DNA of 64,000 nt. It comes from Semisulcospira habei (Eukaryota; Mollusca; Gastropoda; Semisulcospiridae). The DNA lies in contig BTPG01000003.1 in NCBI GenBank assembly GCA_036245525.1, forward strand, positions 189,866,591 through 189,930,590, in the 5' to 3' direction. Numbering within the stretch: position 1 is the stretch's first letter; each line of letters opens with the position of its first letter. The position numbers were made by a program, and so were the translations under genes. The notes under the pieces were generated by a model. It was not told the DNA's origin, did not search any database, and saw only the letters and a program-made list of their open reading frames with translations. Shown piece by piece: positions 32,358-64,000 of this stretch.

Positions 32358-32444
32358 ATTTCGACCTCACACTGGTTGTCTCCCTCGATTTGCTACCGCT
32401 CATCGCGGCAGCGAATCAGAAGGAGACAACCAGTGAGTTTCGGC
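32358..32444. repeat. Hairpin, single copy
   Basis: TCGACCTCACACTGGTTGTC and TCCCTCGATT pair with GGAGACAACCAGTGAGTTTC. Not flanked by TTAA. Confidence 0.55.
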
Positions 32445-32784
32445 CATAGCGCTCAGTTCGTGGTGCGTCAGTGATCTTATTCGTAACTTACAAAAAACAC
32501 AGTAATGGTCACAATGACGCGTCTCTTCAGAAACTTCTCCAAGCACCATCAGTCTTCATGTCGCACAAAAGCACGGTTCACAAATATTTTATCCATGCAC
32601 TGGCAGTCCAGAGGAGACAGCCATAAGAACACAAAAGCACACGTTAGCCCCGTCACGAAGAAATCCGGCGTTTGGGAAAGAATTAAGCACCTACACTCAA
32701 ACAAACACGCGTCAGTCCGTGTGATATTGGTGTAAGACACGTCCTGGGCGCGCTGTACATAGATCTATGTATATATTCATCGGC

Positions 32785-32865
32785 TTAACTCATTTGAGAC
32801 GTGCCGCCTCCGGATACGCGGCTTAAAGCCGCGTATTTGGAGGTGGCACGTCTCGAATGCGTTAA
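32785..32865. repeat. 81-bp TTAA hairpin, family R
   Basis: TTAACTCATTTGAGACGTGC, CGCCTCCGGATACGCGGC, central TTAA, then its inverse to GTCTCGAATGCGTTAA. Stem nearly identical to 45853-45933. Confidence 0.82.
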
Positions 32866-33215
32866 GCTGCAGGCTTGCGCATGCGACATGATTTATGTTT
32901 GTCATCGGGTCTCTGCGGCAAAGATCTGTCGAATAGTGATTAATGTGTCTAGTGCCCGTGAGAACAATGCGATGGTGCACGTAAATCTGCATGATCCTGG
33001 AAATCACAACAAAGGGACTTCACACATACACATGATCCAGAACAAGGAACACTTGACCACACTGCAGGTAATCCAAAAAAGGAACACCCTGGCCGCGTCT
33101 TCAGTGAAAGCCATTTAGGTATAATATTCCCTATGTAAAACTGTTCAAAAGTAGGAGGCGACGAGTACACCACCACGGTTATTTTACATTCAGTATCTCA
33201 CACAAACTGATTTGT

Positions 33216-33291
33216 TTAACTCTTAAACTCCCAGAACTACCATTCTACATGTAGAGTGGAAGTCATTTAGTTCTGGGAGTTTACAAATTAA
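33216..33291. repeat. TTAA hairpin, family R-like
   Basis: TTAACTCTTAAACTCCCAGA, ACTACCATTC ... AGTTCTGGGAGTTTACAAATTAA. Stem sequence unique here. Confidence 0.65.
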
Positions 33292-33614
33292 ACTACGCAG
33301 TTAGCTAGCCCTTTCACTCCCAGGCGGCAAGCGAAGGCTGGAATCGGATTCAGTGACCATGATATCTCACGGGCAGTGATTAACTTGGTGCCGGCTATTA
33401 CACAATATTCTTGAGCTGTCATGATGTAGTATTCCTTGACATCAGTGCCGACTGAATTGAACTAAGACTTTTTTGTCCATTAAACGACACACATAAAAAA
33501 ATAGAAATTTGCTTTGACTAACCGACAAAAACGATATGTTTAAACATGTACTTCACTGAGATGGAATGAGAGGTCGGCGGCCATGTGGTCAGTCGAGTGT
33601 CCGTGGTCATGAGA

Positions 33615-63847
<30,233 letters not shown>

Positions 63848-64000
63848 CTAGAAACAACACAGAGAAAAACACGTGTCTTGCAAGAATGACAGAACGTGTC
63901 TATATTCCACCATCACTAGCGGCAGGCCCTTTTACTGCGGCAGGCCCTTTACTACAGACGGCCCATTAAACCGGCAGCCCTTTGTGTGCAGGGGTGGGGG
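63848..64000 (-). other. Intron upstream of the Ig4 exon of paralogue A
   Basis: No feature seen. It contains two near-direct AGGCCCTTTACT motifs. The gene continues beyond the window. Confidence 0.5.

Noticed and set aside
33300..33440. Further family P copy
   Set aside because: Only ACCATGATATCTCAC and AGTGATTAACTTGGTGCC resemble the family; no clear palindrome or TTAA ends.

Overview
The window looks like nuclear DNA of a lophotrochozoan animal, most likely a gastropod mollusc. Short phase-consistent exons are separated by kilobase introns packed with RTE, CR1-like, Penelope-like and DIRS elements, tRNA-derived SINEs, hairpin MITEs and long microsatellites. There is no prokaryotic gene organisation. 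The organism call is inference from gene and repeat style only.

All host coding sequence found lies on the minus strand and belongs to two head-to-tail genes of the L1CAM/neuroglian family of cell-adhesion receptors. Paralogue A (63847 down to 33615) enters at the second half of Ig domain 4 and runs through Ig5, Ig6, five fibronectin type III domains, a transmembrane helix and a cytoplasmic tail to a stop codon. It has 16 exons and 2,987 coding nt, and every junction keeps phase. Paralogue B starts about 3.9 kb further on, with a non-coding first exon (about 29754), a signal-peptide exon (start codon at 28645) and eight exons for Ig1 to Ig4. It leaves the window after the same Ig4 exon that opens paralogue A. 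The two Ig4 exons are both 159 nt, with 50 of 53 residues identical and about 18 mostly silent nucleotide differences. This indicates a tandem duplication rather than one gene split by misassembly. The tail of A is rich in Asp, Tyr and Arg, ends in Asn-Thr-Phe-Val (a class I PDZ ligand), and shows no FIGQY ankyrin-binding motif in the exons I could find.

The introns and the gap hold the other elements. (1) A nearly complete but broken DIRS retrotransposon (4465-10990), with inverted terminal repeats, an internal complementary region, gag, RT, RNase H and a tyrosine recombinase interrupted by a SINE. (2) RTE-clade LINEs at 1-1035 and 53215-56530; the second appears full length with a 10-bp target duplication. 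(3) Two other LINE remnants on the minus strand (about 40390-41730 and 60870-61845) and a CR1-like 3' fragment (38915-39800). (4) A 5'-truncated Penelope-like element (22379-23942) with a GIY-YIG endonuclease and a 13-bp target duplication; its 3' end recurs as solo, often inverted-dimer copies. (5) A solo LTR of 966 bp (26673-27638). (6) Three SINE-like families. (7) About 29 copies of a hairpin MITE family with TTAA at the ends and one shared palindromic core, plus several smaller hairpin families. (8) Tandem arrays of about 160 bp, a 1.4-kb G-rich minisatellite and many microsatellites.

Several elements are nested (LTR, Penelope and SINE-like copies inside the TTAA hairpins; a SINE inside DIRS; an RTE inside another hairpin family), giving a relative insertion order. 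No rRNA gene, functional tRNA gene, CRISPR array or operon was found.
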